Shown: piece after piece, positions 55,631-64,000 of the stretch | How positions within the stretch are numbered: position 1 is the stretch's first letter | How the letters are laid out: each line of letters opens with the position of its first letter | From: Oceanobacillus jordanicus | GTDB taxonomy: Bacteria > Bacillota > Bacilli > Bacillales > Amphibacillaceae | Reading direction: 5' to 3' | NCBI RefSeq assembly: GCF_022095695.1 | Contig: NZ_JAIFZM010000005.1 | Coordinates: 183,230-247,229 of the forward strand | Length of the DNA stretch: 64,000 nt | Notes under the pieces: generated by a model | What the model was told of the DNA's origin: nothing | Database searches by the model: none | Seen by the model: the letters and a program-made list of their open reading frames with translations, nothing else | Made by a program: the position numbers and the translations under genes

Positions 55631-56512
55631 TTACTCAATATTCTGCACTTGTTCTTTTATTTTTTCTAGTTCACCTTTTAAATTAACAACATGCTCACTT
55701 ATAATGGGATCATTCGATTTAGCACCAATCGTATTTCCTTCTCGTTGCATCTCCTGGATAATAAAGTCAAGTTTTCTGCCAACGGCACTTCGCTCTTCCA
55801 TTGTCTCAAGAAAATGGATCACATGGCTGGATAGCCGTGTCAGTTCTTCCGTGACATCCCCTTTTTCTCCCAATAAAACAACTTCCTGGTGAAGCCTGTC
55901 ATAATCCATCCCATCTATTTCAGACAAGTGCTGCTCAATTCTATTCCAAATTCTCTCTTTGTAAGCATTTATGACAACTGGTCTCTGTTCTTCGATGTTT
56001 TGAATTGTATTTTTTACTAATTCAAGCCTAGTTCTTAAATCTTCCTCCAAAAACTTACCTTCTGACAATCTCATTTCCTTTGCCTGCCGTGCAGCTATAC
56101 GTACTGCTTCTAAAATAGGGATTTGGAGATTTTTTGCAGAAGGCTCTTGTTCTGTAACAGTAAAAATTTCAGGCAACAAGGGCAGTGCTTCTACTGATAC
56201 ATTCCCAGACAGGCCATATCGTTCTTGGGCCATTTTCATCTGGGACATATACTGATCCAGCACTGCCCAGTCTGTATGTACTTCCCTAGCGTTCGTTTGC
56301 CCGCCAGCTATTTGAATTGAAACCTCTATTTTACCTCTCTGAAAAAAAGATTGTATTGCTTTCTTTATTTCATCCTCCATCATCGATATCGAGCGAGGTA
56401 GCTTTGCAGTAAAATCAAGAAAACGATGGTTTACACTACGAATTTCTACATTGATGGTACCGTCCAAATATTCGGATACATTGCTTCCATAACCAGTCAT
56501 ACTTATTAACAT
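55631..56512 (-). CDS. YicC/YloC family endoribonuclease
   Basis: Member of the YicC family, whose E. coli representative is an RNase. ISMTGYGSNVSEYLDGTINVEIRSVNHRFLDF at the N-terminus and GRKLDFIIQEMQREGNTIGAKSND near the C-terminus are diagnostic. The start at 56512 (after GGATGTGATAGC) gives 293 residues; the frame to 56554 is not supported by a ribosome-binding site. Confidence 0.94.
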   Translation of the reverse strand: MLISMTGYGSNVSEYLDGTINVEIRSVNHRFLDFTAKLPRSISMMEDEIKKAIQSFFQRGKIEVSIQIAGGQTNAREVHTDWAVLDQYMSQMKMAQERYGLSGNVSVEALPLLPEIFTVTEQEPSAKNLQIPILEAVRIAARQAKEMRLSEGKFLEEDLRTRLELVKNTIQNIEEQRPVVINAYKERIWNRIEQHLSEIDGMDYDRLHQEVVLLGEKGDVTEELTRLSSHVIHFLETMEERSAVGRKLDFIIQEMQREGNTIGAKSNDPIISEHVVNLKGELEKIKEQVQNIE

Positions 56513-56572
56513 GCTATCACATCCGTTATTATCCATTATACCTTGATTCACCAAAAATGAAAACAGATAATA

Positions 56573-56745
56573 TAAAAGCGAAGAGCGCCTGCTTAAAAAC
56601 GTAGTGACTGGAGTGAATCAACCAAGATAAAGGAATCACGGTGAGGGACGAACCGATGATGACTTATTGTAGGGCGATTAACGAAGTCCCCTAGTTTTTG
56701 GCGCTCAGAGCTGGACGATACAAAAGCTTCGAGTGCCTGATTAAA
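56573..56745. repeat. Intergenic repeat-like element between yicC and the ATPase gene
   Basis: A GC-richer stretch unlike its flanks. Its core is bounded by the inverted pair GAGCGCC (56583-56589) and GGCGCTC (56700-56706). Part of the left edge recurs as a degraded direct copy: GCGCCTGCTTAAAAA near 56586 and GTGCCTGATTAAAAA near 56733 match at 13 of 15 positions. There is no reading frame of note. It resembles the short noncoding repeats I recall from Bacillaceae genomes; this was not checked by search. Confidence 0.6.
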
Positions 56746-56815
56746 AAGCCTCTTCCTAATTAACCTCTGTATGTTCCAGATTTTTTAGGCTACAGTAGAG
56801 GATCCGTGCATCAAT

Positions 56816-56851
56816 TAAAAACCACGTGCTCTAGTAACAGAGACACGTGGT
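56816..56851 (-). terminator. Terminator after the cation ATPase gene
   Basis: Minus-strand stem ACCACGTG / CACGTGGT extended by CTCT-AGAG with one bulged base, followed by TTTTTAATT. It lies about ten bases past the stop. Confidence 0.85.
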
Positions 56852-56859
56852 AGCTTGTA

Positions 56860-59514
56860 TTATTTTTTTGTAAACCCAAATAGTACAGTCGGCAGGGCGC
56901 TTAATACAATAATTAGCATCCAATCCCTGATTCCTAGAAATGTTGTATGGAAAATTGGCTGAAGAGGTTCCCAGTATATAACAACTAGCAACAACAGCAA
57001 TGATGAAATTACCGCAAATACTAAGTAGATATTTTCAAAAGGATTTCTTGCAAAGACAGACTTTTCACTACGACAATCAAACACATGAATTAGTTGTGCC
57101 ATAACAAGCGTTGTAAAGGCGATGGTCTGACCATAAATCAAGTTATCCGGATTGTTTTGATATGTTACCATAAAGCCAATTAATGTTACAATCCCAATGA
57201 GAATTCCTCTTGTTATTATCTTATAACCAAGCCCTCTTGCAAATACTCCCTCACGCGGATTACGTGGAGAATGTTTCATAACATCTCCTTCCGATTTATC
57301 TAGACCAAGAGCCATGGCGGGTAATCCGTCAGTAACCAGGTTGACCCAGAGTATCTGAACCGGAATTAAAGGTAGCGGCATAGCTAGGAGCATTGCAAAT
57401 AACATGACTAAGATTTCTCCAACATTTGAGGCAAGTAAATAGCGAATAAATTTTCTAATGTTTTCATAGATGTTTCGACCTTCGTGGATTGCCGACTTTA
57501 TTGTTGCAAAGTTATCATCCATTAAAATGAGCGATGAGGCTTCCTTCGTTACATCGGTTCCACTAATTCCCATGCTGATCCCAATATCGCTTGCTTTAAT
57601 TGCTGGAGCATCATTTACTCCGTCTCCTGTCATGGCAACAATGTGCCCTTTTCTCTGAAAGGCTTGTACAATTTTTAATTTATGTTCTGGGGTTACTCTA
57701 GCAAACACATACGTATCATCAATCACATCTTCTAAATCCTCAACCGACATTTCCGATAGCTGATGTCCTTCAAGAACCAACCCATTCTCCGGTAAAAGGT
57801 TCAAGTTTTGGGCAATGGCACGAGCTGTTTTGACATGATCCCCTGTAATCATGACTGTCTTGATACCTGCCTGGTTACACTCTTCAATCGCGGCTTTTAC
57901 TTCTTTACGTGGAGGATCCATCATGCCATATAAACCGATAAAGGTAAGATCCTTCTCTAGAAAAGCATTATCAAGGTTCTCATTCTTGCTTAAGGGCTTT
58001 ATGGCAACAGCCAATGTTCGTAGTGCTTTCTCAGCCATATCATTTACTGCCCTATCGATTCTCTCTATATCGACTGCTTTTAAAACAGAACGTCCCTGCG
58101 CATTCCCTTGATATGTCGATCTAGGTAATAAAACATCTGGTGCACCTTTGGTAACCAAATAGCGCATCTGATTTTCATCTTCAATAACGACACTCATCCG
58201 CTTGCGGTCTGAATCAAAAGGTAATTCTTTTATAATGCGATACTTCTCCGTAGCGTTCACTGTTAGGCCAATCTTTCGCGCTGCAATAAGAAGCGCTCCA
58301 TCTGTTGGATCTCCATCAATATACTGTTTTCCTTTTTTCACCTGTAAGGATGCATTATTGCAAAGCGACCCATAGAGCAGCATTGCTTTTAAATTCGGAT
58401 AATCTTCATCCACTTTCTCTTTGTTTAGAAAAAAATCTCCTTGAAGATTGTAGCCATCTCCTGTTACATAAAGTTGGTTTCCTCCTAAATATAGCTCTTT
58501 AACAGTCATCTTGTTTTCTGTCATGGTCCCTGTTTTATCACTACAGATGACCGAAGCACAACCTAGTGTCTCCACTGCTGAAAGTTTTCGTACAATCGCT
58601 TTTTTGCGTATCATTCGTTGAACACCAAGGGAAAGTGCCACTGTAACGATTGCCGGTAGTCCTTCCGGTATGGCCGCCACAGCTAGAGATACACCTGCAA
58701 GAAACATATTATAAATAGGATGACCTTGCATAACACCAAGCATCACAACGAGTGCAGTAAGGAATAGGGCAACTACGATAAGAATTTTCCCAAGCTCCGC
58801 AAGTTTTCTTTCCAATGGTGTCATAACCTTTTTCGTATTTGCCATTAAGGAGGCTATCTGGCCCATTACCGTATTCATGCCTGTCCCAACGACAATCCCA
58901 ATTCCTGACCCTCTTGTCACTAGCGTACCCATGAAGCCCATGTTCACTTGATCCTGTGCTTCTAGCTGATCTCGAGTAATCGCTGTTGCGTGTTTCATTA
59001 CAGGAAGTGATTCTCCAGTAAGCGTAGATTCTTCTGTTTCCATCCCACTTGATTTTACGATTCTTATGTCAGCAGGAATACGGTCACCACTTGAAACTTT
59101 CACAATATCGCCTACAACTACTTCCTTTGAATATATCTTTTCCCACTTTTCATTACGCAACACCGTTGCAAGTGGGGCAGAAAGTTCTTTTAATTTCTCC
59201 AGTGACTTCTCAGCTTTTTGTTCTTGAAAATAACCGAAACACCCATTTACAAGGACGATAATCATGATTGCTATGGCATCAATATATTCTCCCAAGAGCC
59301 CGGCAATTAACGTTGCCGCCAATAATACTAGAACCATAAAGTCCTGAAATTGCTTAAGAAAGATAAGCCATTTGGATGTATTTTTCTGTGTTTCCAATAC
59401 ATTATAGCCATATTGTTTGCGTCTTTTTTCTACCTGTTTCGTCGTTAATCCCTTTCTTGATGTTACTTGAAGCTTTTGTTCCACCCGTTCAACGTCTAAT
59501 TGATACCATTTCAT
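56860..59514 (-). CDS. P-type cation-transporting ATPase, calcium-type (YloB-like)
   Basis: Membrane pump, probably exporting Ca2+, of the P2A group. The phosphorylation motif CSDKTGTMTENKM, the actuator LTGESLPV, the hinge MTGDGVNDAPAIK and the ion-site VAAIPEGLPA are present, with about ten membrane segments in 884 residues. The ATG at 59514 is used because GGAGG lies seven bases before it; the ATG at 59520 is too close to that site. In B. subtilis the homologue in this place is YloB, a Ca2+ ATPase. Confidence 0.95.
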   Translation of the reverse strand: MKWYQLDVERVEQKLQVTSRKGLTTKQVEKRRKQYGYNVLETQKNTSKWLIFLKQFQDFMVLVLLAATLIAGLLGEYIDAIAIMIIVLVNGCFGYFQEQKAEKSLEKLKELSAPLATVLRNEKWEKIYSKEVVVGDIVKVSSGDRIPADIRIVKSSGMETEESTLTGESLPVMKHATAITRDQLEAQDQVNMGFMGTLVTRGSGIGIVVGTGMNTVMGQIASLMANTKKVMTPLERKLAELGKILIVVALFLTALVVMLGVMQGHPIYNMFLAGVSLAVAAIPEGLPAIVTVALSLGVQRMIRKKAIVRKLSAVETLGCASVICSDKTGTMTENKMTVKELYLGGNQLYVTGDGYNLQGDFFLNKEKVDEDYPNLKAMLLYGSLCNNASLQVKKGKQYIDGDPTDGALLIAARKIGLTVNATEKYRIIKELPFDSDRKRMSVVIEDENQMRYLVTKGAPDVLLPRSTYQGNAQGRSVLKAVDIERIDRAVNDMAEKALRTLAVAIKPLSKNENLDNAFLEKDLTFIGLYGMMDPPRKEVKAAIEECNQAGIKTVMITGDHVKTARAIAQNLNLLPENGLVLEGHQLSEMSVEDLEDVIDDTYVFARVTPEHKLKIVQAFQRKGHIVAMTGDGVNDAPAIKASDIGISMGISGTDVTKEASSLILMDDNFATIKSAIHEGRNIYENIRKFIRYLLASNVGEILVMLFAMLLAMPLPLIPVQILWVNLVTDGLPAMALGLDKSEGDVMKHSPRNPREGVFARGLGYKIITRGILIGIVTLIGFMVTYQNNPDNLIYGQTIAFTTLVMAQLIHVFDCRSEKSVFARNPFENIYLVFAVISSLLLLLVVIYWEPLQPIFHTTFLGIRDWMLIIVLSALPTVLFGFTKK

Positions 59515-59600
59515 CGGCATTCCTCCAAATAAGCCAGTAATTAGTTGTGTTTTATATCACCTAAACCATGCAGATGACTCCCCTATGTAATTAATATCTA

Positions 59601-59629
59601 TGCAGACTTGTCCTTAAAAATGCTATAAT
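59601..59629 (+). promoter_or_regulatory. Extended -10 promoter for rqcH
   Basis: TG-C-TATAAT, with a consensus -10 at 59624-59629 and TGCAGA 17 bases upstream. The expected start of transcription falls at the ribosome-binding site (59635-59643), so the leader would be only about a dozen bases. Confidence 0.5.
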
Positions 59630-59647
59630 TACTCAGGAGGTGATCTT

Positions 59648-61369
59648 ATGCCGTTTGATGGTATTGTTACAAGAGCAGTCACAGAAGAATTGAAACATAA
59701 ATTATTACCAGGTAAAATAACAAAAATATACCAACCTACCCTGACGGAAGTCGTGTTTACAATAAGAAGTCAAGGCAGTAACCATACCTTGCTTTTTTCA
59801 ATACATCCCACATATGCTAGGTTTCATCTAACCGATGACAGCTACCAGAACCCTGCTGAAGCTCCCATGTTCTGCATGGTTTTGCGAAAGCATCTATCAG
59901 GAGCAATCATTGAGGATATCTCACAACAAGGAATGGAACGTATTGTAGAATTTTCTATTAAAACGCGAAATGAAATCGGTGATATCACCCACAAATCACT
60001 TGTTATGGAGTTGATGGGTAAACATAGTAATGTCATGCTCATCGATAGAGAGAAAGGGCATATTATTGATAGCTTGAAGCATGTTTCCATGTCTCAAAAT
60101 CGGCATAGAACTATTTTGCCAGGAAATGAATACCAGCTCCCTCCACTGCAAGATAAATGGGACCCACTGCAAATAGATGGCGAACAATTTGTTAAGAGAA
60201 TTGACTTTAATGCAGGTAAGGTAGATCAGCAGATTGTCAATACACTTACAGGTTTTTCTCCTTTTATTGCAAAAGAGTTAGTAAAAAGAGCAAACCTTGG
60301 ATCTACTAAAACTTATGTTGAGAAATTTACCGAATTACAACAGCAACTTATAGAAAATAGGTACGAACCAATTATCTATCGTGGTAAAAAAGAAGAATTC
60401 CATGTCATCCCATTGTCTGCTTTCACTGGTGACACTGAAGCATTTACTACGACTAATAAAATGCTGGATACCTTTTATTCTGGTAAAGCTGAAAGAGACC
60501 GTGTAAAACAACAGGCAAAAGACCTTTACCGGTTTATAAAAAATGAGAAGGACAAAAACGTCCGGAAATTAAAGAAGCATGCTCAAACGATTAAGAAAGC
60601 GGAAGGCGCGGAGAAGTTTCAAAGGCTAGGTGAATTATTGACCGCACATATCCATATTGTGAAGCCAGGTGCCGATACAGTTGAAGTGACGGACTATTAT
60701 GATCCGAATGGCGGTACCCTAACTATTGACTTAAATCCAAATAAAACAGCAAGTGATAATGCCCAAAGCTATTATAAAACCTACCAAAAGCTGAAAAAAT
60801 CAAAGCAGGTTATTGAACAGGAAATTCTCAAGACAAATGAGGAAATTGCTTACTTTGACCAGCTATTACAGCAGCTCGATGTTGCATCAACAGGAGATAT
60901 TGAAGAGATTCGTGAAGAGCTAAGAGAAGAAGGCTACTTGCGGAAACAAGCGAAGAAAAAGAAGCAAAAAACAAAGCAAACCAAACCTGTACCAGAATCT
61001 TATACATCCAGTAATGGGACTGCTATTTTGGTCGGGAAAAACAATAAGCAAAATGAGTATGTCACGATGAAACTAGCCCGTCGAGACGATATTTGGCTAC
61101 ACACAAAAGACATACCTGGATCCCATGTCATTATTCGGGATAGTGAGCCAAGTGAAGATACACTATTAGAGGCTGCACAAATTGCAGCGTATTTTAGTAA
61201 ATCGCAACAATCCTCTTCTGTACCGGTTGATTATACGCTTATACGGCATGTGAAAAAGCCGAACGGTGCAAAGCCTGGTTACGTAACATACGATAACCAG
61301 AAGACACTGTACGTCACACCAAATGCAAGCATTATTGAAAAGTTAAGAAATTCTAAAAGCAGTTCCTAA
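59648..61369 (+). CDS. rqcH: Rqc2 homologue RqcH (NFACT family, formerly FbpA/YloA)
   Basis: Ribosome quality control factor that recruits tRNA-Ala to stalled 50S subunits and adds alanine tails. NFACT-N domain from MPFDGIVTRAVTEELKHK; coiled coil about residues 280-440; C-terminal NFACT-R domain with KLARRDDIWLHTKDIPGSHVII. It has 573 residues, like B. subtilis YloA. The conserved Asp-Arg pair at 97-98 reads Glu-Arg (QQGMERIVEF). AGGAGGTG precedes the ATG. It is plus-strand and divergent from the ATPase gene. Confidence 0.93.
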   Translation: MPFDGIVTRAVTEELKHKLLPGKITKIYQPTLTEVVFTIRSQGSNHTLLFSIHPTYARFHLTDDSYQNPAEAPMFCMVLRKHLSGAIIEDISQQGMERIVEFSIKTRNEIGDITHKSLVMELMGKHSNVMLIDREKGHIIDSLKHVSMSQNRHRTILPGNEYQLPPLQDKWDPLQIDGEQFVKRIDFNAGKVDQQIVNTLTGFSPFIAKELVKRANLGSTKTYVEKFTELQQQLIENRYEPIIYRGKKEEFHVIPLSAFTGDTEAFTTTNKMLDTFYSGKAERDRVKQQAKDLYRFIKNEKDKNVRKLKKHAQTIKKAEGAEKFQRLGELLTAHIHIVKPGADTVEVTDYYDPNGGTLTIDLNPNKTASDNAQSYYKTYQKLKKSKQVIEQEILKTNEEIAYFDQLLQQLDVASTGDIEEIREELREEGYLRKQAKKKKQKTKQTKPVPESYTSSNGTAILVGKNNKQNEYVTMKLARRDDIWLHTKDIPGSHVIIRDSEPSEDTLLEAAQIAAYFSKSQQSSSVPVDYTLIRHVKKPNGAKPGYVTYDNQKTLYVTPNASIIEKLRNSKSSS

Positions 61370-61397
61370 TTGGGTTAACTGTAGCAATAAGAATAGA

Positions 61398-61428
61398 AAA
61401 AGGCTGTCGATTATGTCGACAGCCTTTT
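61398..61428. terminator. Bidirectional terminator between rqcH and the ohr-like gene
   Basis: Perfect 13-bp stem AAAAGGCTGTCGA / TCGACAGCCTTTT with a five-base loop, between convergent genes. Confidence 0.92.
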
Positions 61429-61438
61429 CATGTACCTT

Positions 61439-61858
61439 TTATTTTACGGTTGGGTTTAATTCCACATCAATGTTTCCTCTTGTTGCTTTAGAATAGGGGC
61501 AAAAGTCATGCGCCGCTTCTGCTAGTTCTTCCGCTTCTTCAGGTCCAACTCCCTCAATAGAGATATTTAATTTCACTGCTATTTTGAAACCACCATCTTC
61601 AGGATCCTTTAAGAAGCTAACTTCTGCAGTTGTTTCAGAATCAATTTTCTTTTTCTTCTCTCTGGCAACATGGTTAAGCGCACCATCATAACAGGCCGCA
61701 TATCCTGCTGCGAAAAGTTGCTCTGGATTTGAGCCTTTATCCGATTTATTCTTAGCTGGGTTGACCAGATTAACATCAATTAAACCATCATCTGATTTAA
61801 CATGTCCGTCGCGTCCGTTTTTTGCAGTTGCACGAGAAGTAAATAATACATCGCTCAT
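61439..61858 (-). CDS. Organic hydroperoxide resistance protein (Ohr/OsmC family)
   Basis: Thiol peroxidase reducing organic hydroperoxides. Two redox Cys residues are in the family contexts PEQLFAAGYAACYDGAL and HDFCPYSKATRGNIDVEL; the latter is the Ohr-type signature. The ATG at 61858 is used (AAAGGAG eleven bases upstream), giving 139 residues. Upstream lies the inserted repeat element, which may have changed or replaced its promoter. Confidence 0.92.
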   Translation of the reverse strand: MSDVLFTSRATAKNGRDGHVKSDDGLIDVNLVNPAKNKSDKGSNPEQLFAAGYAACYDGALNHVAREKKKKIDSETTAEVSFLKDPEDGGFKIAVKLNISIEGVGPEEAEELAEAAHDFCPYSKATRGNIDVELNPTVK

Positions 61859-61920
61859 AACTAAAAACACTCCTTTTTCTTGTTCTACTGTTACTATTCC
61901 TCTTATTAACGCCTCTTAAA

Positions 61921-62155
61921 CATTTATAAAGGTTGTTCAAAAAGTCCAGTAAAAATAACACATCGGTACTGATGACCTTCGACTAAATTCCGACACGTCC
62001 TGTGTCGAACGTCGAAGTCACCACATCCTGCGGAAGCTCGTTGGCTTGCTTTTACGATCCTCACGTATTAATTGCATACGTTCCGGTACTCAAAGCTACG
62101 CCGCCTCGAACTTCTCGGTCCTTTTTATCCTCTTTTTTGAACACGCATTTATAAA
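61921..62155. mobile_element. MITE-like element with 10-bp target-site duplication
   Basis: The element (61931-62145, 215 bases) has end sequences sharing TGTTCAAAAA as an inverted pair: GGTTGTTCAAAAAG at the left and, in reverse complement, CGTGTTCAAAAAAG at the right. The perfect direct repeat CATTTATAAA flanks it (61921-61930 and 62146-62155), consistent with a duplicated target. Inside are nested stems CTTCGAC/GTCGAAG and CGACAC/GTGTCG, and ACGTAT/ATACGT. No transposase frame is present. The right copy contains the stop codon of the LysR gene. Confidence 0.85.
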
Positions 62156-63015
62156 AACTTTTGACCAGACATTGCTCTAATAAAGTGATCTACTTGTGGT
62201 AGCTGACGTACCCCTTCTTGGTAGCAAATCCACGTATCCCGGGTTACCGCTTCTCCTTCAGAAACTAACGGTAGATGCGGATACTGTTCCTTCATAGAAT
62301 CGGATACACTTTCTGGCAAAACAGCCATCCCTAACCCCTGTTTCATTAATTGTTTGCATGTTTCGATCTGATCAACTGTAATGGTCTTCATCGCTTTTAT
62401 CGAGTTTTGTTGGTAGAGCCAATTATCTACTAATTCATGCATACTATCATCACTTTTAAAAGAAATAAGCGTCCTTTCCTTGATTTCATCGGAAGGAAAG
62501 GGCTCAGAGTCAAATAGATATAACGGATCCGCGAAAAGGCGCTCACAATTACTTTCCTTCAACTTTTCTCCACGGATGATACAAACATGATATTGTTTGT
62601 GATGACTTTTTATATCTTCACTAATCCCTGTTACTAGATCTATCGCCACTTTTGGAAAGCGTGCAGTAAATTCACCTAAAATAGAAGGCAAAAAGCGCTG
62701 ACTAATAAGAGAAGAACAGGCAATGGACAATGTCCCCTGAACTTCTTTGCTAGAGCTTGCGAGCTTATTTTTTATTTCCTGTTCACCGTGGACAACCTGA
62801 AATGCATGCTCTAATATCATTTCACCACCAGGAGTTAATAGCAGTCGTTTCGGGGTTCGAATAAAAATGGCTTCACCAAAGTATTCTTCAATATATTTCA
62901 GCCGTTGTGTCACAGCTGGCTGTGAAATTAATATCGCTTTTGCGGTACCCCGAATGGTTCCAATTTCATTTAATTTAAGTAAGAGAGCATAATCGTCTAT
63001 TTTCAATCGTTTCAT
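62149..63015 (-). CDS. LysR-family transcriptional regulator
   Basis: DNA-binding regulator with an N-terminal helix-turn-helix (GTIRGTAKAILISQPAVTQRLKYIEEYFG, about residues 17-45) and a periplasmic-binding-like effector domain. It has 288 residues. The target is not known. Its 56-base divergent neighbour encodes a methyltransferase, a common arrangement in which the regulator controls the neighbour. The 3' end touches an inserted repeat element that duplicated its last bases without changing the protein. Confidence 0.9.
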   Translation of the reverse strand: MKRLKIDDYALLLKLNEIGTIRGTAKAILISQPAVTQRLKYIEEYFGEAIFIRTPKRLLLTPGGEMILEHAFQVVHGEQEIKNKLASSSKEVQGTLSIACSSLISQRFLPSILGEFTARFPKVAIDLVTGISEDIKSHHKQYHVCIIRGEKLKESNCERLFADPLYLFDSEPFPSDEIKERTLISFKSDDSMHELVDNWLYQQNSIKAMKTITVDQIETCKQLMKQGLGMAVLPESVSDSMKEQYPHLPLVSEGEAVTRDTWICYQEGVRQLPQVDHFIRAMSGQKFL

Positions 63016-63116
63016 CCCCTATACGATAAGTTTTATTTATCCCTTTTAATTATAAAATAATATTTTAATTATTGCATTTTTCGAGGTATATTAAAAGAAC
63101 GAAAGGTGTGATGGGA

Positions 63117-63887
63117 ATGGACAAAGAAGAGAAGAAACTTGTGCAAAAAGTGTTTTCTGAGAATAAACAAGCTTATGTTACAAGCAATACACATGCAAAG
63201 GGGGCTGATTTACTGGCAATACCAGATTGGCTCTCCCTATCAGCAACAGACAGGGTGTTGGACATTGCAACTGGCGGTGGTCATGTAGCTAGAACACTCT
63301 CACCATATGTGGAACAAATGTATGCAACAGATCTTACAAAGGAAATGCTTGAAGAAACAGCGAGACATCTTCAAAGCTTTAATAACATTCATTATATTAT
63401 TGCAGATGCAGAAAACTTACCTTTCTTAAATAATACCTTTGACCATGTCGTATGCCGAATAGCTGCACATCACTTTCCTTCCCCAAATTGCTTTGTTAAA
63501 GAAGTGGAAAGGGTGCTTAAACCGGGTGGTTCCTTTTTGCTTATTGATAATATTGCACCAGAGACAGATTCCTTCGATATTTTTATAAATATGTTAGAAA
63601 AAATGCGTGATCGTAGTCATCATCGTTCACTAAAAATATCTGAATGGAAGCAAATATTTCATCGGAATCAGCTAAAGATTACGAAAGAACAAACACGTAA
63701 AAAGACACTTCCCTTTGATGATTGGCTGCATCGCACTGTACAGGATAAAAATTTGAGACAAAAGGTATCTAGCATTGTATTAACAGCAGGACCCGATATA
63801 TTAAACCATTACCAGGTGGAAATTAAAGAAAAACGTATTCACAGCTTTGGCCTTGATGAATGGATGGTATTAGGCACTAAATTATAA
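63117..63887 (+). CDS. Class I SAM-dependent methyltransferase
   Basis: Soluble methyltransferase of the UbiE/MenG-like type. SAM-binding motif I is VLDIATGGGHVARTL near residue 50, then LPFLNNTFDHVVCRIAAHHF and VLKPGGSFLLIDN. The substrate is unknown. The ATG at 63117 is chosen because GAAAGGTG lies about nine bases upstream; the frame opens earlier, at 63072, and an ATG at 63111 is also possible. The product is about 256 residues, and the gene is complete. After it, 63888-64000 shows nothing. Confidence 0.85.
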   Translation: MDKEEKKLVQKVFSENKQAYVTSNTHAKGADLLAIPDWLSLSATDRVLDIATGGGHVARTLSPYVEQMYATDLTKEMLEETARHLQSFNNIHYIIADAENLPFLNNTFDHVVCRIAAHHFPSPNCFVKEVERVLKPGGSFLLIDNIAPETDSFDIFINMLEKMRDRSHHRSLKISEWKQIFHRNQLKITKEQTRKKTLPFDDWLHRTVQDKNLRQKVSSIVLTAGPDILNHYQVEIKEKRIHSFGLDEWMVLGTKL

Positions 63888-64000
63888 AATGCCCGCTTAA
63901 GTAAAAGTACAAACCCTTCTAAAAACACGTAAATGATTTACATCAGCGATATAGAATGATGGTTTCATAAAAGCGCTGACTTCTGTATGTAATACGCAAA

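Overview
The window is a single long block of conserved housekeeping genes from a low-GC, endospore-forming, flagellated member of the Bacillaceae. The support is direct: SpoVM, CodY, FapR, RemA, PrkC/PrpC, the HslUV pair and the fla/che operon head all appear in the order known from Bacillus subtilis. The repeats and sequence flavour suggest the Oceanobacillus/Virgibacillus/Lentibacillus group, but that is an inference. Nearly everything is on the minus strand, so the chromosome is best read from 62 kb down to 1. No rRNA, tRNA, CRISPR array, prophage or insertion sequence with a transposase was found.

Region by region, read in the direction of transcription. 64-59.5 kb: a divergent LysR regulator/methyltransferase pair, an Ohr/OsmC peroxide-resistance gene, and plus-strand rqcH. 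59.5-53 kb: a P-type cation ATPase, yicC, remA, gmk, rpoZ, coaBC and priA. 50.6-43 kb: fmt, rsmB, prpC, prkC, rsgA, rpe, thiN and spoVM. 42.8-37 kb: rpmB (plus), an Asp23 protein, fakA, a plus-strand NCS2 permease, and sdaAB-sdaAA. 37-31 kb: recG, then the FapR-controlled lipid operon fapR-plsX-fabD-fabG-acpP. 31-20 kb: rnc, a plus-strand DUF1128 gene, smc, ftsY, ylxM-ffh, rpsP-khpA, ylqD-rimM-trmD and rplS. 20-10 kb: signal peptidase, rbgA, rnhB, the ylqG-ylqH pair, sucCD, dprA and topA. 10-0 kb: a small unknown gene, xerC-hslV-hslU-codY, then flgB-flgC-fliE-fliF-fliG-fliH-fliI running off the left edge.

The genes form tightly packed operons with ATGA or TAATG overlaps (fliH/fliI, ylqG/ylqH, rimM/trmD, plsX/fabD, fabD/fabG, prpC/prkC, coaBC/priA, gmk/rpoZ). 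Sigma-A-like promoters with 17-18 base spacers and intrinsic terminators divide them. Several start codons were moved from the longest open frame on the basis of Shine-Dalgarno position and family length; some are TTG or GTG.

The unusual parts are between genes or are absences. A 215-bp element with matching ends and a perfect 10-bp target duplication sits exactly on the stop codon of the LysR gene. Another repeat-like, structured element lies between yicC and the ATPase gene, and a third compact structured segment lies before fakA. The NCS2 permease has a folded leader unlike a purine riboswitch. Three genes expected by synteny (trmFO, def, rlmN) are missing from their usual slots. RqcH carries Glu-Arg where the family normally has Asp-Arg. 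No clearly new multi-gene system was found.
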